In this document: piece by piece, positions 26,829 to 36,793 of the stretch | Position numbering within the stretch: the first letter of the stretch is position 1 | Layout: each line of letters opens with the position of its first letter | DNA from: Actinomycetota bacterium | Lineage (GTDB): Bacteria > Actinomycetota > Acidimicrobiia > Acidimicrobiales > Ilumatobacteraceae | Direction of reading: 5' to 3' | Assembly: GCA_947454105.1 (NCBI GenBank) | Contig: CANGIP010000010.1 | Coordinates: 1 to 64,000, forward strand | Length of the DNA: 64,000 bases | Position numbers and translations under genes: made by a program | The notes under the pieces: model-generated | What the model was told of the DNA's origin: nothing | The model's input: only the letters and a program-made list of their open reading frames with translations | Databases searched by the model: none

Positions 26829-27712
26829 CGCAGGGTCTCGGCCAATGTGAGTATTGAACGCTCATTGATAGGGTCGCTCACGAGGATTACTTCGTCGGCG
26901 CCGGCATCACGCATTTCAAGCACTCGTTGGCGTAGATCGCTCAGTGTCGCTGCGGTATACGTGTCGGGCTTCGGACGTTCACCAGAAGATGTATCGGTCA
27001 CAACAAGTAGGCAGGCACTGCGCTTTAACGTTGCGGGGTCGCGCCCAACTTCTCGGGCGATTTCGGAGATGTGATCGTTTTGTTTGGCGAAACCTTCTGC
27101 CGAATTACCAAACCAGTCGAACCAGGTATTCCACCAGTGGGCGTGAGGTAGTGCGGCGCGAAGGACTCGTTCGCCAGTTGAACCGATCATGAGAGGAATC
27201 GGGCGATGGGGTGGCGGTAAAAGAATTGCATCTTCAATCGTGTTGAATCTGCCATTAAATGTGCAGCGTTCACCAGAGCACAAAGTCTGCAAAATGGTAA
27301 AGGCTTCTTCGAACCTTGAGCCTCGTTGATCGAAGGGAATACCGAAAGCATCAAATTCGGGTTGGTTCCAACCTGCCCCAACTCCAAATATGAATCGACC
27401 TTGACTGACCTCGTCGATTCCGGCCGCCATTTTGGCCAGTAAGGCGGGGGGATGGAAGCCGACACACGAAACGAGAGGCCCGAGTTCGATGCGCTCGGTG
27501 ACTGCTGCAAGAGCGGACAACAAAGTCCAGGCTTCCCAGGGACCTCGTTCGGGGCGGCCGTCGCCACGATAGATGAGATGGTCGCCGATCCACATCGAAT
27601 CAAATCCAACATTTTCGGCAGCCTGCGACATGGAGAGGTATTCGGGCCAACGCACTTCGCGCTCAACTTCGGGCAATTGGATGCCAACTCGAAACCCCTG
27701 AATCAGACTCAC
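26825..27712 (-). CDS. LLM-class F420-dependent oxidoreductase
   Basis: 295 residues from GTG at 27712. Luciferase-like monooxygenase TIM barrel: FRVGIQLPE start, NVGFDSMWIGDHL, ERIELGPLVSCVG and GRFIFGVGAGWNQPEFDAFG. Actinobacterial members of this type usually use F420. GTG 27712 is chosen because TAGCCT lies 7 nt upstream; ATG at 27760 would overlap the divergent phosphotransferase gene. The 3' end overlaps the protease gene start by 4 nt, an unexpected pairing. Confidence 0.88.
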   Translation of the reverse strand: MSLIQGFRVGIQLPEVEREVRWPEYLSMSQAAENVGFDSMWIGDHLIYRGDGRPERGPWEAWTLLSALAAVTERIELGPLVSCVGFHPPALLAKMAAGIDEVSQGRFIFGVGAGWNQPEFDAFGIPFDQRGSRFEEAFTILQTLCSGERCTFNGRFNTIEDAILLPPPHRPIPLMIGSTGERVLRAALPHAHWWNTWFDWFGNSAEGFAKQNDHISEIAREVGRDPATLKRSACLLVVTDTSSGERPKPDTYTAATLSDLRQRVLEMRDAGADEVILVSDPINERSILTLAETLR

Positions 27713-27719
27713 CCTTAGC

Positions 27720-27745
27720 AGGCTAGAGAGGTTTCGGTCTACGGT
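27720..27745. promoter_or_regulatory. Divergent leaderless -10 boxes
   Basis: Minus: TAGCCT at 27720-27725, 7 nt before GTG 27712. Plus: TACGGT at 27740-27745, 6 nt before ATG 27752. Only 39 bp separate the two starts. Confidence 0.5.
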
Positions 27746-27751
27746 GTGTCT

Positions 27752-28837
27752 ATGGGGCAAAATCTTGACATTCGTAGCGACCCGACGACAATTGATGCGG
27801 TATGGATGAACGAGGCTTTACGCGCATCGGGAATTGCGGGTGTCGCTACAATCACAAAGTGCACATTTGATGGTTTTGTCGGAACCGGCCAGACCGGTTG
27901 TAACGCCCGATTTTCATTGGAGTGGGATGACCCAAAAGGCCGGCCAAAAACCGTGATGGGCAAGTTTCCATCGCTTGATGCAACCGCTCGGGCAACGGGA
28001 TTCGGCGGTACGGCTTATGTCACTGAACACAACTTTTATTCAAGTATTGCCCCAACAGTGGGGGTGCGGGCACCAAAGTGTTACCACGCAGCACTTGACG
28101 TGGAGGCCCAAGAATTTTGTTTGATCATGGAGGACTTGTCGGGCTCGGAGCAAGGTGATCAATTCGTTGGTCTCACCCTTGATGAAGCCGAGTTGGCAAT
28201 TGATCAGGCGGTCTTGTTGCATGCGCCGCGTTGGGGTGACCCGACTCTGGCTGAGGTTGCAGTCAATCCGAGCACCGTCGAAGAGCGCGCGGGACATCTG
28301 TCCATGATTTATGGATTCTTGCTCCCAGCGTTCATTGAGCGCCTCGGTAGTCGACTCAAACCTGAAATTTTGCAAGTGATTGAAGACTTGGCGCCGATCG
28401 TTGGATCATGGGCTTTGGGTTCGGGAAGTCCTTTGACGGTTGCGCATTATGATTTTCGGCCGGACAACTTTATGTTCGCCCGTGAGCCAGATGCTCCGCC
28501 GCTCGTTGTCGTCGACTGGCAAACAGTTAATGAAGGCTTGGGCATGGTTGATGTTGCCTACCTCATCGCCGGAAGTTTTACGCCCGAGCGTCGCCGTGAA
28601 GTTGAAAAAAAATTAGTTGAGTCGTATCGGAAGAAACTCAATGCCGCGGGTATCGACTACGACGGTGAAACGTGCTGGCGCGACTATCGGTTCGGTTCCA
28701 TTTGGGGTCTCATCATCACGGTCTTGGCAACTTCGATGGCAGCGCGTACCGAACGCGGTGATGACCTCTTTGTCACCATGGCAACTCAGTACGGACACTT
28801 AGTTCTTGATCATGATGCAGTGAGTTTGTTGAAGTAA
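27752..28837 (+). CDS. Phosphotransferase family protein (aminoglycoside/ecdysteroid kinase-like)
   Basis: 361 residues, kinase-like fold. The catalytic loop AHYDFRPDNFMFA and the metal-binding VVDWQTVNEG identify the APH/ecdysteroid-kinase superfamily. Bacterial relatives phosphorylate hydroxylated small molecules, often beside catabolic oxidoreductases. The next gene, 22 nt downstream, is a Baeyer-Villiger-type monooxygenase, so both may act on one substrate class. ATG at 27752 is favoured over GTG 27746 by the -10 position. Confidence 0.85.
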   Translation: MGQNLDIRSDPTTIDAVWMNEALRASGIAGVATITKCTFDGFVGTGQTGCNARFSLEWDDPKGRPKTVMGKFPSLDATARATGFGGTAYVTEHNFYSSIAPTVGVRAPKCYHAALDVEAQEFCLIMEDLSGSEQGDQFVGLTLDEAELAIDQAVLLHAPRWGDPTLAEVAVNPSTVEERAGHLSMIYGFLLPAFIERLGSRLKPEILQVIEDLAPIVGSWALGSGSPLTVAHYDFRPDNFMFAREPDAPPLVVVDWQTVNEGLGMVDVAYLIAGSFTPERRREVEKKLVESYRKKLNAAGIDYDGETCWRDYRFGSIWGLIITVLATSMAARTERGDDLFVTMATQYGHLVLDHDAVSLLK

Positions 28838-28859
28838 ACATTTTTAGAGTGGGGGACAT

Positions 28860-30641
28860 ATGACAACGACAGAATTTGATCCAGATTCGCTTCGGGCAAA
28901 ATATGAGTTTGAGCGCGATAAGCGTTTGCGTGCGGAGGGCAACGATCAATACACCGACATCTCTGACTTTGATCAGTATCTCGAAGATCCGTATGTTCAG
29001 CCGCTCAATCGTGCACCACTATTTGACGAAGTTGAAGTAGCGGTCATTGGTGGAGGATTCGGTGGACTGTTAGCCGGTGCACGTCTACGTGAAGCCGGGG
29101 TCACCGATATCCGCATGATCGAAAAAGGTGGCGACTTTGGCGGAACTTGGTATTGGAATCGCTACCCAGGTGCAGCGTGCGACGTTGAGTCATATATCTA
29201 TTTGCCGTTGCTTGAAGAAATTGGGTATATCCCCAAGCAGAAGTATTCAAATGCTCCTGAAATCCTTGAACACAGCAGAGCGATTGCTCGTTTTTTCGAT
29301 CTGTATACCAATGCCTGTTTGCAAACTGAAGTGACTGAACTGCGTTGGGATGAAACCGATCGCCGTTGGTTGATCCACACCAACCGTGGCGACATCATGC
29401 GCGCCAGGTTTGTGGTGATGGCTAATGGACCGCTACATCGACCAAAATTGCCAGGAATTAAAGGAATTGAATCCTTCAAGGGGCACACATTCCATACCAG
29501 TCGCTGGGATTACGACTACACCGGCGGTGACTCAACTGGTGGGTTATCAAAATTGAAAGGTAAGCGCGTCGGTATTATTGGTACTGGCGCAACTGCAGTT
29601 CAGTGCGTCCCGCACCTTGGTGCATCAGCAGATCAGTTGTTCGTGTTCCAACGCACACCATCATCAATTGACGTGCGCAACAATCGTCCGACCGACAACG
29701 AATGGGCTGCGTCGTTGCAACCTGGTTGGCAAAAAGAACGCATGGATAATTTCAATGCGTTGGTGAGTGGTGGCTTCGCAGAAGTTGACTTGGTGAAAGA
29801 TGGATGGACCGACATCATTGGCAACCTATTAATTCGTCTCCGCCAAGACGCAAGTCCTGACTTGTCGCCCGAAGGTTTGGCGCGCAATCTTGAACTCGCC
29901 GACTTTGAAAAGATGGAACAAATTCGCGCGCGAGTGGAAAATATTGTGAGCGACCCGAGCACTGCTGAACATCTCAAGCCGTGGTACCGCCAGTTCTGTA
30001 AGCGGCCGTGCTTCCACGACGACTATTTGGCAACGTTTAATCGCCCCAATGTTGAACTTATTGATACCGATGGTCGAGGTGTTGATTACATCACTGAAAA
30101 AGGCATTGTCGCTAACGGCATTGAATACGAAATTGATTGTTTGATTTACGCAACGGGTTTTGAGGTTGGAACGAACTTCAGTCGTCGTGCCGGATACGAA
30201 ATTTATGGTGTTGGCGGAAAGTCACTCACTCAACATTGGGATGATGGCGCGCGAACCTTCCACGGTTTCCATAGTCATGGATTTCCCAACTGTTTCATTG
30301 TGAGTGGTGTGCAAAGTGGGTTCACTGTGAACTTCCCGCACATGCTTGAAGAACAGGCGCGTCACATTGGTTACATCTTGAATCAGATTTCTGAACTAGG
30401 TGCGACACGAATTGAAACCTCTGAAGAGTCTGAACAGTGGTGGGTTGATCGCATCATTTCGCTGTCGCAGAACAACATCAAGTTCCTTGAGTCGTGTACG
30501 CCTGGCTATTACAACAACGAAGGCAAACCAGCAGCCAGAAGTGTGCAAGGGGGCAGCTATGGCGGTGGGCCAGTGGCATTTGTACAGGTGCTCGAGCAAT
30601 GGCGTGCCGACGGTGGCATGCGCGGACTCATTACTTCATAG
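28860..30641 (+). CDS. Flavin-containing monooxygenase, Baeyer-Villiger type
   Basis: 593 residues. First FAD-binding [10 protein letters not shown], a second dinucleotide site [11 protein letters not shown], and between them the Baeyer-Villiger fingerprint [12 protein letters not shown] (FxGxxxHxxxW). The long N-terminal lead and late GYYNNEGKP segment resemble cyclohexanone/steroid monooxygenases. It would insert oxygen into ketones using NADPH and O2, giving esters or lactones. It follows the phosphotransferase gene closely and has a G-rich ribosome site (GTGGGGGAC). Confidence 0.92.
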   Translation: MTTTEFDPDSLRAKYEFERDKRLRAEGNDQYTDISDFDQYLEDPYVQPLNRAPLFDEVEVAVIGGGFGGLLAGARLREAGVTDIRMIEKGGDFGGTWYWNRYPGAACDVESYIYLPLLEEIGYIPKQKYSNAPEILEHSRAIARFFDLYTNACLQTEVTELRWDETDRRWLIHTNRGDIMRARFVVMANGPLHRPKLPGIKGIESFKGHTFHTSRWDYDYTGGDSTGGLSKLKGKRVGIIGTGATAVQCVPHLGASADQLFVFQRTPSSIDVRNNRPTDNEWAASLQPGWQKERMDNFNALVSGGFAEVDLVKDGWTDIIGNLLIRLRQDASPDLSPEGLARNLELADFEKMEQIRARVENIVSDPSTAEHLKPWYRQFCKRPCFHDDYLATFNRPNVELIDTDGRGVDYITEKGIVANGIEYEIDCLIYATGFEVGTNFSRRAGYEIYGVGGKSLTQHWDDGARTFHGFHSHGFPNCFIVSGVQSGFTVNFPHMLEEQARHIGYILNQISELGATRIETSEESEQWWVDRIISLSQNNIKFLESCTPGYYNNEGKPAARSVQGGSYGGGPVAFVQVLEQWRADGGMRGLITS

Positions 30642-31025
30642 TTCGTCGGACTTGTTTGCTTTCAAAGCAGCAGGAATGAACGCGATGGCACAGACACCGA
30701 GGACGATGAACATCGTGGCCATCTGCACCTTGTAGGCGTGGTCGCGGTTGCCGATCCACAAAATGGCAATCACCGGCACGACGATGGCACAGGCAAAAAT
30801 CGTGACGAGCTTTTGGGGGTTCTTGGGTTTCACGCGACTTTTTTTCAGAATATTGATGGCATAGGCCGGAATCACGAAACCCCCGATGGCGGCAAACAGC
30901 GGATTGATTTGGCTCACGCTCTCGTTGGTGATCGATCGGGTGATGTACACCGAAGCGGCAGTGGCCATAGCCGTTAATAGGCAGGCGGCGGGAGGAGTGA
31001 TGCGCATGTGCGAAGGGTACCGCAT
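30636..31025 (-). CDS. Small hypothetical membrane protein
   Basis: 129 residues with four hydrophobic helices (about residues 12-28, 40-58, 73-90, 100-117). No family recognised. Its last 6 nt overlap the end of the convergent monooxygenase gene. ATG at 31007 is an alternative start that places the first helix closer to the N-terminus. Confidence 0.6.
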   Translation of the reverse strand: MRYPSHMRITPPAACLLTAMATAASVYITRSITNESVSQINPLFAAIGGFVIPAYAINILKKSRVKPKNPQKLVTIFACAIVVPVIAILWIGNRDHAYKVQMATMFIVLGVCAIAFIPAALKANKSDEL

Positions 31026-31050
31026 CTAGGTTCCGTCCGAGAGTTGGTAG

Positions 31051-31074
31051 GTATTGTCGTGATATTGTCAATAC
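31051..31074 (+). promoter_or_regulatory. Leaderless promoter with operator-like repeats before the eCIS-like operon
   Basis: TATTGT at 31063-31068 lies 6 nt before the ATG at 31075. The heptamer TATTGTC occurs twice, at 31052 and 31063, 11 bp (one helical turn) apart. GTATTG (31051-31056) and CAATAC (31069-31074) form an inverted repeat around the -10 box. This layout suits repressor binding. Confidence 0.5.
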
Positions 31075-31557
31075 ATGAGCGGGCTGCGGGGGTTGATCAC
31101 TGAGGCTTTGGCGAACGCCGACTGGCCCTATCGCGACGATGGTGCGCCCTCGGCGATCGGAACATCAATCTTCTATGGCGACACTGTCGTTGGAGGATCA
31201 ATCCAGCCGTATGAAGACGTAGGTCTCATTCGCATTATTGCCTTCGGAAGTGCCGATGCTCCCGTCAATTCTCGGCCGAAGTTGTACGAATTGTGCGGAA
31301 AACTGAATTCTGGTCTCCTCGATGTCACATTTGAAATCGATGCAGTGCTGAAAGTCCCCGTGTGCCGAACGACGGCGCATATTGAAGCGGTTCATGAACT
31401 TACTGGGCAAAAAGTGTTGGCACTTCTTGGCACTGTTACTGCAAATTATGTTGCCTACCTCCCGGCATTTATCGCTGTGAATGAATTGGATTGTGAAGTG
31501 GATGACGCGCTTCAAACTGTTCAGCAGAATTACTCGACAACTAACTCAGGATTTTGA
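31075..31557 (+). CDS. YbjN/type III chaperone-like protein
   Basis: 160 residues, soluble. LYELCGKLNSGLLDVTFEIDAVLKVPVCRTT followed by a helix and LPAFIAVNELD matches the alpha-beta layout of YbjN or T3SS-chaperone-like proteins; this is a fold-level impression, not a firm assignment. As first gene of a four-gene operon with a DUF4157 protein, it could serve as a chaperone or adaptor. Its TGA overlaps a TTG that opens the next frame, though ATG at 31563 is a better start for that gene. Confidence 0.6.
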   Translation: MSGLRGLITEALANADWPYRDDGAPSAIGTSIFYGDTVVGGSIQPYEDVGLIRIIAFGSADAPVNSRPKLYELCGKLNSGLLDVTFEIDAVLKVPVCRTTAHIEAVHELTGQKVLALLGTVTANYVAYLPAFIAVNELDCEVDDALQTVQQNYSTTNSGF

Positions 31558-31562
31558 TTGAT

Positions 31563-34058
31563 ATGAATCGCACCAAAAGTAATCACAAAATTCCGCAGAT
31601 CCCTGAACTTGTCGCGGGTGAAAAATTGGTAGCTGAAAACAGCAAGCCAATCAATTCATCAATGACTGGTCTTGGGTTGTTGGCGCAAGCGCGACTCGAG
31701 GTTGGCAGAGTTAATGATCCAGCCGAATTAGAAGCAGACCAGACTGCCGCTGAGTTTTTGAAATGGGCGCGCTCTGGCCCGTCATCAGCTGATCAAAACC
31801 AGTTGATGGTTTCGAACCAAACAACATCGGCCCGCCGGTCATCCTCGGGCACGATGGAGACCGGTGGTTTTGGAGTCGGTGGCGACGTTGAACAAGATAT
31901 TCGACGCGAGGCAAACGGTGGTCAGGCCTTGCAGGACTCGACGCGTCAGCAGTTTGAAGGTTTCTTTGGCACCGACCTGGGTGATGTACGTGTTCACGCA
32001 GATGCCAAAGCCGCTGAATTAAGTCGCACATTGGGGGCTGATGCATTTACGGTTGGCAGCAACGTATTTTTCGGTGCTGGAAAATTCTCTCCCGGCAATG
32101 ACTCGGGAAATAATTTGTTGGCGCACGAATTGACCCACGTGGTTCAACAGAGCAGTGGCGCCAACCGACGAATCAACCCAGATGCTGTGCGAATTTCTAG
32201 ATCTCCTATAGGCAACGGTGTGATTCATCGCAGCATTTCCTCTGAGGAAGCAATCATGACCACCTCTGCAGGTGGGTTGTTCGTTGCGTTTAACGGATTG
32301 CTCACCGCTGCTAAAGATTTGTTTATGAGTCTGAAAGATGAGAAATCTGACAGTGAAAAACTCTTACGGAGTTGTCAAGTTCTGAGAAATAGTTCGGACA
32401 TCACAAGTTCAAGTTTGAAAATAGTCGTTGCTGCTGGTGGAGGGATGGCCGGAGCGATTACGCAGGCCATTCCTGGAATCGGTTTAATCGTCTCGTTCAT
32501 GAGTTTGATGGAAAACCTTCTGACGCAGACCGTGCCACTTTTAAACGCGCGAAAAACTGCAAATGCAACTCTCGTTGAACTCAATAAGAAGGCAGCAGGC
32601 TTCCGTCCTGGTTCGCCAGAAGACATCAATGTGAAGGTCAATATTTCTGCGGTCAAACGCGTGATTCAAGAATCGTCGTGGAAATTAGGCATTGTCATCA
32701 CCAAGGCAGTGCTTGATGCTGTTGCTATTGGTGGGCAGATTGCCAATCTCTCGGTTGTGGGAGCACCGGTAGGAGTGGTGATGACCCTCGCTGCTGTTGG
32801 CTCAAAGGTTTTTGTTGGCGCCGTTGACACTGTCGGAAATTGGGTTGCTGAACATAAGTCGGCAAAAGCAGAAGTTGCGTATGACGCGGCAAAAAAGAAC
32901 TTGGAAGCGGCCAAAGAATCAGGAGATACGGGCGATATTGATACGGCTCAAAAAGCACATGATGCGGCGTATCAAGTGCTTTTGTCGAAGAGCACGCGTA
33001 CTGCATTTAAGCAACTTCTTGAAGCTGCTTTCCAGGGCATGCGCAACGGGGAAGATTTTTGCGAACCCAGTATGAGGAAGTTGCTACTGGATTATGGCGT
33101 GACTGAAGCATTTATCTCCGATACCGAAGCACTATTCCGAAGCACCGCGATAGAAGGCCGACAGACGATTCAGATCGACAGTGAAGTCGCGTTAGTCGAA
33201 GTTGGGAAGTTGATCGCAGTTGGTGAACCCAAGACGATGCAAAAGCGAATGAGTGAATGGAGCGCTTCCCTCGGCGCTGGTTTGAAGAAGGCAAAGGACA
33301 TGGTTGTGGGCGCTGCGAAGGCACTCGGGACTTCGATAGCAGATGGGGCAGAGCTTGGTAGCGATATCGGCAAGGCAGTAGGAACAACAGTGGGGGCTGT
33401 GGGTGGTATGGCAGTTGGTGCTGCAGTCGCAGGCCCACTCGGGGCGATCGCTGGTGGTGCTACGGGCGGTGGCGCTGGTTTCGCGACGGGGGCAGTGGTT
33501 GGAGGAATAGTAGGCGGGGTAGTTGGACCATTTGTGACAGCTGGTCGTGCCGCGGTTGAGTTCTTCACATCAAAGCCTCCCCCCAAATTCGAATCCGATG
33601 CCAAATATGAATATGTTGAGAAAGAAGTCAAGACTGCAGTTGAAAGCGCGTTAGCGCCGATCAGGGCAAAAGTGAAGCCGGGAGTCGGAGTAACCGAGAA
33701 AATACTTAATAAAGCTTTAGAAAAACCATATGCAAATCTTCTCGCACGTTTCATTCCAAAAGAGTCGGTCGGTCGTCGAGAACAGATGAATGACATGGTC
33801 ACATTAGAAGTGAAGCGTTTGCTCGCTGGTCTGAGGTCAAATGGAAAAGAGATAAACGTCGCGGAAACAAGGATCACTTTCACTAACACTGCAATCAAGA
33901 TCACTCTTGCGTTAAAGCCCAATATGGTGGCGCCACCTAAAAAAGCAGAAGACACTAGTAAAGCGCCAGCCGAAACTTCATTCGTCAATCCGATGCATGC
34001 CGACAAAGGAACGTCCGATCGTAGTGCGCGTGTTGCGCAAATGGTTGCAAAAAAGTAG
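31563..34058 (+). CDS. DUF4157 (eCIS core domain) protein with Gly-rich membrane-like segment
   Basis: 831 residues. Around residues 130-195 lies the DUF4157/eCIS-core signature: FFGTDLGDVRVHADAKAAE, DAFTVGSNVFFGAGKF and LLAHELTHVVQQ, the last containing an HExxH zinc-protease motif. A long helical middle region includes a hydrophobic pair near 290-330. Residues about 600-660 are a Gly/Ala-rich helix array (GAVGGMAVGAAVAGPLGAIA and onward) like a membrane-inserting or glycine-zipper region. The C-terminal part has a charged domain. Such proteins accompany extracellular contractile injection systems as cargo or processing factors, but many exist without them. ATG 31563 has CAGGA upstream. Confidence 0.85.
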   Translation: MNRTKSNHKIPQIPELVAGEKLVAENSKPINSSMTGLGLLAQARLEVGRVNDPAELEADQTAAEFLKWARSGPSSADQNQLMVSNQTTSARRSSSGTMETGGFGVGGDVEQDIRREANGGQALQDSTRQQFEGFFGTDLGDVRVHADAKAAELSRTLGADAFTVGSNVFFGAGKFSPGNDSGNNLLAHELTHVVQQSSGANRRINPDAVRISRSPIGNGVIHRSISSEEAIMTTSAGGLFVAFNGLLTAAKDLFMSLKDEKSDSEKLLRSCQVLRNSSDITSSSLKIVVAAGGGMAGAITQAIPGIGLIVSFMSLMENLLTQTVPLLNARKTANATLVELNKKAAGFRPGSPEDINVKVNISAVKRVIQESSWKLGIVITKAVLDAVAIGGQIANLSVVGAPVGVVMTLAAVGSKVFVGAVDTVGNWVAEHKSAKAEVAYDAAKKNLEAAKESGDTGDIDTAQKAHDAAYQVLLSKSTRTAFKQLLEAAFQGMRNGEDFCEPSMRKLLLDYGVTEAFISDTEALFRSTAIEGRQTIQIDSEVALVEVGKLIAVGEPKTMQKRMSEWSASLGAGLKKAKDMVVGAAKALGTSIADGAELGSDIGKAVGTTVGAVGGMAVGAAVAGPLGAIAGGATGGGAGFATGAVVGGIVGGVVGPFVTAGRAAVEFFTSKPPPKFESDAKYEYVEKEVKTAVESALAPIRAKVKPGVGVTEKILNKALEKPYANLLARFIPKESVGRREQMNDMVTLEVKRLLAGLRSNGKEINVAETRITFTNTAIKITLALKPNMVAPPKKAEDTSKAPAETSFVNPMHADKGTSDRSARVAQMVAKK

Positions 34059-34073
34059 TCCTACGACACTTCA

Positions 34074-34868
34074 ATGAGTGATCAACCCGAGTTATTGCAT
34101 TTTTCTTTAGATGATGTGAGGGTCTCTCTCTTTGCACCGTTTGGCTACTTGGCCATTGAGGAAAGCGATCAGTTGGCGGTGCTCTGGTCGTCGGACACCG
34201 AAGCCAGAAAAATGGATTCAAAGACTTTTGAAGTTCGCTGGATGAATGCGGGACCAGGCGCAGCCGTTGAACTGAGCGTCCAGCGCATGGGCAGAACATC
34301 AATATGGGATGAGTGGTTGTCTGTGATAGTTGACGGAATCCAGTGCGCAGGACGAAGTTTTTCTAGTAACGGATCTGGTGGTTCGATGCAGGGTTTTGTC
34401 TTGTTTGTTCCAACCGATTTCCCATTAGTCATTCGAGCAGAATGGCCGCGAGACGAATCGGCATTTGATGAAATGTGCGCAATAACCGAATCAATCAGAA
34501 TCCTCGTTCCTTTTGAAGATGTCGAAGGAAAGACGAGTTCTTGTCATGAGGGATTTCGTATGAGTGTTTGGCATCCAGCCGATGCCATAGTGGAAATGAC
34601 TGAAGACTTCATCCGGATAGTGATTGATGGGGGAAGTTGGGTTTTACGTCCCAGTCAAGACGACGAATTGCCACAAGTAAAAGACCATGGTTCGGCTCTA
34701 AAAACGCTTGGCGGAATTGAAGTGAGTATGAGCCCAGGACTGGAGGGGCATAGTGCGCGTATTGTTCATGCCTCGGAAGTTTTCGGGGTCGTAGCCGAAG
34801 GCAACAATGCCACTAACCTTGAAGCGATCACCCGTTCGCTGCGTTTTCACCAATTCATCGATCAATAA
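34074..34868 (+). CDS. Hypothetical protein in the DUF4157 operon
   Basis: 264 residues, acidic, soluble. I do not recognise it. It looks like two repeats of an alpha/beta unit, each closing with a similar helix-strand (FDEMCAITESIRI near residue 140, LEAITRSLRF near the C-terminus). This resembles how Mog1/PsbP- or DcrB-like folds end, but that is only suggestive. It lies 15 nt after the DUF4157 gene and 14 nt before the AAA+ gene, so it belongs to the same transcript. Confidence 0.6.
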   Translation: MSDQPELLHFSLDDVRVSLFAPFGYLAIEESDQLAVLWSSDTEARKMDSKTFEVRWMNAGPGAAVELSVQRMGRTSIWDEWLSVIVDGIQCAGRSFSSNGSGGSMQGFVLFVPTDFPLVIRAEWPRDESAFDEMCAITESIRILVPFEDVEGKTSSCHEGFRMSVWHPADAIVEMTEDFIRIVIDGGSWVLRPSQDDELPQVKDHGSALKTLGGIEVSMSPGLEGHSARIVHASEVFGVVAEGNNATNLEAITRSLRFHQFIDQ

Positions 34869-34882
34869 TTATTGGATTAATC

Positions 34883-36769
34883 ATGAAATTCGGATCGTCA
34901 AAAAATACCAATCAATGGGAATTGTTTGCCGATGAAATTTTGCGCTTCGGTATTGTCAAGCAAGGGCCAGTCGGTGATGATTTAGCAAAGCAGGGTCTGC
35001 TCTTGCCAGGCTTCAAGTCGCAAGATTCAATCAACAAAGAGACTGAAAAGAATCTTGTTGCTGCTTGGAAGTTATTAGAAAATGAGATTTCTAGTAAATC
35101 CATATTTGCTTCAGCAATGCGTTTAACCCGCGCTGATGTGAATGACGCTGCTCTCGTCGCGTTACTCGCCGCAGTTGAAATCCGACCAGAACGCCGTCGA
35201 GTTGTCGTCGGATTGGGCGGGAAAACCGAGGGCACTGTCACGCTTGGTGTCATCGCTCATGTTTTGCCCGAATCACTTTCGTCTGCTGCTCCCGATAGTC
35301 GTTTGAATCGATCGGGTTTTATCCAAGTAAGTAATACGGGGCCTTGGGCAACCCGAGAAATTCACCTTGCACCGTCGTTGGTGTGGTCAATGCTTGGTTC
35401 ACAAGACCGTGATCCCGAACTTCCCATCGACATTGAACATCTCAACGGGGTGTCGCGGGCGAGTGACATTCAAGTTGTCTTAGTTGCCGGTCCCGATCGT
35501 TCGGCGCGTCGACAGCGAGCATTGGTTCGACTCGGTGCCGAACGAGCCATTGCTTTGAAGGGCACAGATGAATCAACCAATTGGGCGGCAGTCGTTCGCG
35601 AAGCCACGCTGTGTGGTGCTGCAATTCTGATTGACATTGTTGATTCTGTTCCGGCTCGAATTAAGTGGTGGATTGAGCGGGCCGATCATTTGCGTTGGGG
35701 AATCCTGTCCGAAAACCAAATCCCCTTAGAACAACTGCCCGATCGTGCGTGGGTTGACGATCAGATCACTGATCGAGTTGCGAGCGCATCATCGGTTCTT
35801 CAGCAAATGGGCGGCGCCTTAGGTGCAGGTCACCGTTTGACGTTTACGCAACTTGACCAGATTCGCAAGTCGTTGCCAGCACTTGGTGGAGATCCGAGTC
35901 ATGCGGCGCGACGATTAGTGACCGGAGATCTTGATCGTTTAACAACACGCATTCGTCCAACTCGCTCGTGGGACGATTTGGTTTTGCCTGTTGAAGATTT
36001 TGAACGCGTACGAATGGTTGCGGCGCGTTACCGCCATCGTGACACAGTTTTAGATGAATGGGGCTTTAAGCCAATTCCATCGGCTGGTGTTGTTGCAATG
36101 TTTAGTGGCCCTCCCGGTACGGGTAAGACGATGTCGGCCGAAGTAATTGCTGCCGACTTGGGGCTTGATCTTTTCAAAGTCAACCTCGCCACGATGGTTT
36201 CAAAATACATTGGAGAAACCGAAAAGAATCTCGAACAACTTTTTGATGTTGCTGATACTGGAAACGTTGTTCTGTTGTTTGACGAAGCCGACAGTATTTT
36301 CGGAAAACGTAGTGAGGTGTCTGATGCGCAGGACCGTTACGCAAACCTAGAAGTGTCGTACTTATTGCAACGTATTGAGCGATTTGATGGGTTGGTCATC
36401 TTGACAACCAACCTCAGTAGCAATATCGACAATGCATTCTTGCGACGTATTCATGTCGTCGTTGATTTTCAAGCTCCCGATGAAGGCGAGCGACGTACTT
36501 TGTGGTTGAAAGCCTTACCAAGCGATGCTCCACAAAATGATGTCGACATTGACTTCTGTTCTCAATTCAAATTGTCGGGCGCAGACATTCGGTCGGTGTC
36601 TCTTGGTGCAGCGTTTAGAGCGGCTGATGAAAAGAAATCCATTTCAATGTCTCATGTTGTGACTGCACTCTTTGATGAAATGCGCAAACAAGGTCGACTT
36701 GTAGATCGCGCAGCTTTTGCCCCGTATGGTGCGTTGTTGCCAGCTGAAGGTCCAGTTCGTCGTCCCTGA
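34883..36769 (+). CDS. AAA+ ATPase (eCIS-associated type)
   Basis: 628 residues. The N-terminal 400 residues are not assigned. The AAA+ domain begins near 400: Walker A GPPGTGKT (about 408), MVSKYIGETEKNLEQLF, Walker B VLLFDEADSIF (about 463), sensor 1 ILTTNLSSNID, and arginine-finger region FLRRIHVVVDF. This CDC48-like architecture is the one commonly found with extracellular contractile injection systems, where it remodels or loads components. No sheath, tube or baseplate gene is found in the window. Last gene of the operon starting at 31075. Confidence 0.88.
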   Translation: MKFGSSKNTNQWELFADEILRFGIVKQGPVGDDLAKQGLLLPGFKSQDSINKETEKNLVAAWKLLENEISSKSIFASAMRLTRADVNDAALVALLAAVEIRPERRRVVVGLGGKTEGTVTLGVIAHVLPESLSSAAPDSRLNRSGFIQVSNTGPWATREIHLAPSLVWSMLGSQDRDPELPIDIEHLNGVSRASDIQVVLVAGPDRSARRQRALVRLGAERAIALKGTDESTNWAAVVREATLCGAAILIDIVDSVPARIKWWIERADHLRWGILSENQIPLEQLPDRAWVDDQITDRVASASSVLQQMGGALGAGHRLTFTQLDQIRKSLPALGGDPSHAARRLVTGDLDRLTTRIRPTRSWDDLVLPVEDFERVRMVAARYRHRDTVLDEWGFKPIPSAGVVAMFSGPPGTGKTMSAEVIAADLGLDLFKVNLATMVSKYIGETEKNLEQLFDVADTGNVVLLFDEADSIFGKRSEVSDAQDRYANLEVSYLLQRIERFDGLVILTTNLSSNIDNAFLRRIHVVVDFQAPDEGERRTLWLKALPSDAPQNDVDIDFCSQFKLSGADIRSVSLGAAFRAADEKKSISMSHVVTALFDEMRKQGRLVDRAAFAPYGALLPAEGPVRRP

Positions 36770-36793
36770 TCACGTTGCGATTGCCTTGCTTAG

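Noticed and set aside
33170-34006. Minus-strand frame opposite the DUF4157 gene
   Set aside because: Pro/Thr-rich antisense shadow of the Gly/Ala-rich coding segment.
31075-36769. Complete contractile injection system or prophage
   Set aside because: No sheath, tube, baseplate, spike, terminase, portal or integrase genes are present in the window.
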